Positions 60,334-64,000 of a DNA stretch of 64,000 nucleotides are shown here, piece by piece. Under the pieces are notes generated by a model, which saw only the letters and a list, made by a program, of their open reading frames with translations, searched no databases and was not told where the DNA came from. Both the position numbers and the translations under genes were made by a program. The DNA is from Sorghum bicolor (taxonomy: Eukaryota > Streptophyta > Magnoliopsida > Poales > Poaceae): NCBI RefSeq assembly GCF_000003195.3, contig NC_012870.2:15926501-15990500 (forward strand), written 5' to 3'. The first letter of the stretch is position 1. Every line of letters begins with the position of its first letter.

Positions 60334-61190
60334 ATAATATACGAGGAAATAAAAAGGAGCAAGTGCTCGGAACCTCGAAAGAAAAGAAAAAGTGAGACGA
60401 GAGGTAAAAATGGACAAGTGTCCGATAGTAGAATTAGGGGTACAAGACACCCACCTGAGAGAAAAGAAAAAGATAGAGCATCTCATTCTCATCATAAAGT
60501 TTCAAAAGCAAGGAAGGTATGTATCCCCTCAAAGAGCAAAAGTAGAATTAGACTTCCACCACCGTTGTTATCACTATTGTTTTCACCATTATTATCACCA
60601 TTACCATATACCATTCATCCGCCACACATGCACATCTTGATTTGGCTTATTGATTTGTTTCTTTGGATCCATGGTTTGACTATGCAATAAATGTCTTATA
60701 AGTATGTATACTATATCTCCCACCTATGAGCTCCAGATATTAAAGCCTTATTAGAGTAGGGTGAGAGAGATGGCAATATCACTATGCCTTATACCACAAA
60801 TACTACATATCTTGAGAGAAGGCATATACCATCAATGCATTGGTAAGGATCCAGAAATACCATAAAAGAGAGACCTGAGAGAATCATACAAGGAATTTCT
60901 GAGTTTTATTTGAAAATCTGCAAAAACCCCAGAGCTATAGCTGATCAAGAATAAGAGACATGGCACTTGGCTAGACTGTTCTATCTTTTAACCACTCAAG
61001 ATAGAAGTGACGGTTACAAGTCCCATGGTGTAGGTAAAGTAAGTAAGTTTTAAGTCTTGACAGTTTACTCTAACTCAGAGATGAGATCTTATTTAAAAGC
61101 ATGTGTACCGTCAAATTTTTAAAATATTGCAACTTATGATCCATAGCTGATTCTATCCTTGCTCAGGGACGAGCAAGAGGTAAGCTTGGG
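58998..61190 (+). other. E4 long noncoding 3' domain
   Basis: About 2.2 kb with no gene. An A-rich purine tract is at 60290-60350. Text such as GGTCAAGCTGTGTAGACCC (near 60030) recurs inverted in both E3 copies. It ends in a polypurine tract (AAGCTTGGGGAAGTT, 61182-61196). Confidence 0.75.
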
Positions 61191-61196
61191 GAAGTT

Positions 61197-62829
61197 TGTT
61201 GACGGTCCTTAAGTATCAAATTTAATTATCAAATAAATAAAGAAAAGGATCCAAATGAAAACAAGATCCAGACTTAGGGTTTTATCTGACAGAATTCCAC
61301 GAGTTTTGGTGTTTATCTATTTCTGCAGGGAGTTATCAGGAAATATGGAAGAAAGGCCCACATGTCAGGATTACGTAAAGATATTAACGTGCTGCGCAAT
61401 TATCTTACATCTAGAAGACTCCAGAAGCCACGAGACCGAAGCGGAGGGGAATCGGAGCCAGAGGCAGGGCGCCCGCCCTGTCCAGGAGTCCAATCAGGAC
61501 TCTGCTTTGCGGGAGATCTCCACCGACCTAAAGGATGAATCTAAACCATACAATCTATGTCGGTTTGATCCAAGGGCCCATATTCACTTGAAGGGACTAT
61601 AAAACCAGACCCCCTGGCCCCTGGAGGAGAGAGCCTCTCAACCCTAATTCATTGTTCCATCAAGGGAGAAGAAGCCTCTGATCAAGATTAGAGCCACCAC
61701 ATCAATTAGATATCTAGATTAGCATAGCTACATAGAATTAGAACTAGAAGGAGTCAATCTTCGATTGGTTTCCGGATCTGTCAGGAGGATTCTTGGTAAT
61801 CTTCTAATTGTTCTTCTAATTGCTTTCTAATTATCTTTGTTCTTCAATATTATGAATATGACTTTGTTCTACTTCAATATATTGCTTATGACTTTGCTTT
61901 ACTTGCTTATATTCAAGATTATATTGTTCTTAGTTTATCATAGTTATGTACTTGGCTTAGTTAGATACGATCTATATACATGCTTAGGATCGTATAGCGT
62001 TTATCCATCGGATCCATGGGTAAATGATAGATATTGTGTAGGCGTGGTGCTTATACCGTATTTATCTGCGATTGTACCCAATATGCCAGATCGTGGGGTA
62101 GTTCGTGATAGTGACAGCTTCATTGATTCTTATATAGTCCCCCTCTCGTGTATTGGGCTGGCAGAGCAACATTATTACAGGGGAGTGATTGCTATGTTTC
62201 TCATATTCCTTGCTAATATCACTATGCATGGGCGTAGTCTTGTCTTGCAATGATTGCTAAGTATGCTTGCACTAACTATGATATGCTAGACTATATAGTT
62301 GAGAATAACTTAGGGAATATTCTTGTAGTTCGTTCTAATACCATGCTAATGACTTTCTAGAGTATCTAATTGAGGTGCTTATCATATTTATTATGTGGCT
62401 AGATCAGATTAGTTATCCTTGTCACTATTATTATTTCATATATCTTTTATGTGACACTTATCCCTGTATGAAGAGTTAGATATAATGTTCTCAATTATAC
62501 ATGCAATGATAGATGCTCAATCTCATATGCTATTCTGTAATCAATAGTGATGATCGCTAATCCCTTCCCAGTGGTAAAAATATAAATAACGATACCTGGA
62601 ATACTTCCCGGTTAAAATGCTGCATCGGTATTAATCTGTGCGCTTGCAGATCCCATTCATTATTTATTTAGAAGAGCAATTGCATATTTCAATACCGCGT
62701 CTCTTATATCATGCTGGGGATGACAACTTGGCTTAAGTGGTGTAAGGGATAGGTTTGGCATTTTTGGCACCGTTGCTAGATTTAGAGAACTTAGTCTACT
62801 TTTAGTAATGATGTTAAGAATACCCAACA
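61197..62829 (+). repeat. E4 3' LTR, 1633 bp
   Basis: The same as the 5' LTR except for one GGGCGCCC-containing unit instead of two (21 bp shorter) and very few base changes (for example CCAAAGG against CCAGAGG next to the unit). Confidence 0.92.
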
Positions 62830-62834
62830 GTAGT

Positions 62835-63207
62835 AACGTGGAACGTGACATTTCCGAGTTACCTTTGTATCCCATATCTTGTTAGCAGGACGGGTAGGTT
62901 TATAGGTGCGGGTCGAACATTCTTTGTGTTGTCTAGATTCCGTGAGCCTCCCCAATAGAACAGTAGATCATCCTTACCAAGGTTAGAACGAGATTACGGT
63001 TGCAGTCTTCTCTATACATCACTCACATCGAGAAACATTCTTTGTAGCCTAAAGGGGTAGTAGCAATAGATTTGGTTAGTCAGATGCACCCTTTCTCCCA
63101 GTGGTAAAAATATAAATACGATACTCTGGAAAACCTCGCGGGTGAAATGCTCACCGATATCCGTGCGCTTGCGGATCATTTCCTGATTGCGTTACCAAAT
63201 ATCAACA
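62835..63207 (+). repeat. E5 5' LTR, second part
   Basis: Resumes after the GTAGT duplication and ends AAATATCAACA. Confidence 0.75.
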
Positions 63208-63215
63208 AGCATTTC

Positions 63216-63232
63216 TGGCACTGTTGCCGGGG
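63216..63232 (+). other. E5 primer binding site, Asp tRNA type, two changes
   Basis: TGGCACTGTTGCCGGGG differs from the E4 site at two bases. Confidence 0.75.
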
Positions 63233-63320
63233 AGAAAGACGGTTTGCTGAGATAACTTTGAGTCTTGCTATTATCTTGTATTATACTTTTATACTTTTAT
63301 TCTTTTATCTTTTTATTTTT

Positions 63321-64000
63321 ATGGATAACTTAAATTCCATACCTATTATTGAATTCTTTGCACCTTCGGAGACTAGCCATAGACCATGGGAGTCAACAAG
63401 TCCTGCCCCTAATTATGATATGTGTCCGGAGTTAATTGCAATAGGTCAAAACCAACCCTTTTCTATAGCTGAGGTCCTATCTTTTAATCAAGAAGATAAT
63501 GCACTTTCAGCTACACCTAGGGAATCTGTTAATCTTTCTATAAATTCTAGTTTAGACCTAGCCCTACAAGACCATGTTTTTCCTAGATATTTTCACATTG
63601 GTCTTAATCATATAACCTTTGGTAGGGTCCTTCTTTCTTTATCTATTAGTAAAGGAAGGTATGTCTTCATTCGTGGACATCCTTCTTGTACTAGTCTTCA
63701 TAGAAAAATCTTAGAGATAGAGAAGGAATCATCTCCCAGACAAGGAAAGGAAGTTTCAATAGCCAATTTCCAAACACTTCAATCCCATGATTCGGCTATG
63801 AAACCCATCCTTGAGCCTAATAATTTCTACTATGCTCTTTCTCTTGAACCTCCCGATAATCCTATGAATCTCTCTAGACATCCCATGCATAAGAGTCACC
63901 AAGACCACAAGGAGGATCGAGAAGAGCAACATCAATGGCTAGAGGGCATCAAAAATCCATGTGCTATCACCATTGAATGGATAGATAAAACAAACTTGAG
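63321..64000 (+). CDS. E5 uncharacterised ORF, open at the window end
   Basis: From ATG 63321 (M-D-N-L-N-S-I-P-I-I-E-F-F) the frame is open for 226 codons to the last base of the window. It starts about 90 bases after the primer site, where E4 starts gag, but it does not resemble the E4 gag. It includes F-P-R-Y-F-H-I-G-L-N-H-I-T-F-G and is rich in Ser, His and Glu towards the end. I recognise no domain. It may be an N-terminal extension of an Athila-like polyprotein or a separate extra ORF. The length and absence of stops suggest real selection or a recent insertion. Confidence 0.6.
   Translation, partial: MDNLNSIPIIEFFAPSETSHRPWESTSPAPNYDMCPELIAIGQNQPFSIAEVLSFNQEDNALSATPRESVNLSINSSLDLALQDHVFPRYFHIGLNHITFGRVLLSLSISKGRYVFIRGHPSCTSLHRKILEIEKESSPRQGKEVSIANFQTLQSHDSAMKPILEPNNFYYALSLEPPDNPMNLSRHPMHKSHQDHKEDREEQHQWLEGIKNPCAITIEWIDKTNL

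Larger units (their letters stand above)
54539..62829 (+). mobile_element. E4: complete non-autonomous Athila-like element
   Basis: 8291 bp, with GTAGT on both sides (54534-54538, 62830-62834), 5' LTR 54539-56192, Asp-type primer site, gag plus double protease, a 2.2-kb noncoding domain, a polypurine tract and 3' LTR 61197-62829. No RT, RNase H or integrase motif is present in any frame, so it must use enzymes from another element. The LTRs are almost identical apart from a 21-bp length difference, so the insertion is recent. It lies in the E5 LTR. Confidence 0.9.
53683..64000 (+). mobile_element. E5: Athila-like element, runs off the window
   Basis: The 5' LTR begins TGTTGACGGTCC at 53683, is split by E4 at 54538, resumes at 62835 and ends ATATCAACA at 63207 (about 1229 bp in all). 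An Asp-type primer site and an open reading frame follow. The 3' part is outside the window, so the element may or may not be complete. Confidence 0.78.

Overview
The window is nuclear DNA of a grass. I infer a panicoid species close to Sorghum, because the small elements ending GGCCTTGTTTAG / CTAAACAAGGCC and the LTR families look like those that crowd sorghum and sugarcane genomes. Only one cellular gene is convincing: a seven-coding-exon SEC20-type ER/Golgi SNARE gene at 8009-11230 on the + strand. Nearly everything else is transposable-element DNA.

Layout. 1-7300: gene-free flank with several MITEs (two nested pairs), a Mutator-like MITE broken by a solo LTR, a LINE remnant and a Harbinger-like element. 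7490-11700: the SEC20 gene with a GC-rich 5' leader, a probable leader intron and a Stowaway element in an intron. 11750-13930: a small element with an internal duplication, then fragments of two LTR retrotransposons. 13928-51914: one very large nest. Its outer layer (E1) is a decayed minus-strand chromovirus of the Tekay/RIRE3 type with 4.57-kb LTRs, an extra ORF upstream of gag, and gag-pol with many stops. A CRM-type derivative (E2b, 19168-21887, GGAGC duplication) sits in its integrase. Its right LTR is split by a 19.4-kb minus-strand Athila-like block with three LTRs (E3, 28448-47887, CTGGT duplication). E3 itself holds a solo LTR (S1, 30355-32008, AGCAC) and a nearly intact CRM-type centromeric retrotransposon (E2a, 32231-40188, ACTAT). 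51915-53682: an LTR scrap, a Cassandra TRIM with a 5S rRNA-derived LTR, and part of a second Tekay-like element (E6). 53683-64000: an Athila-like element (E5) running off the window, whose 5' LTR is split by a complete non-autonomous relative (E4, 54539-62829, GTAGT).

The insertion order can be read from 5-bp target duplications and from paralogous empty sites inside the window. The most unusual content is the E3/E4 family: it keeps an Athila-like gag and two successive retropepsin-like domains but no reverse transcriptase, RNase H or integrase, and it has a long noncoding 3' domain shared by subfamilies with different LTRs. The CRM copies have a pol reading frame and polypurine tract that run into the 3' LTR. 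The SEC20 protein ends in YDEL, which resembles an ER-retrieval signal. All calls rest on reading the sequence; no database search was run.
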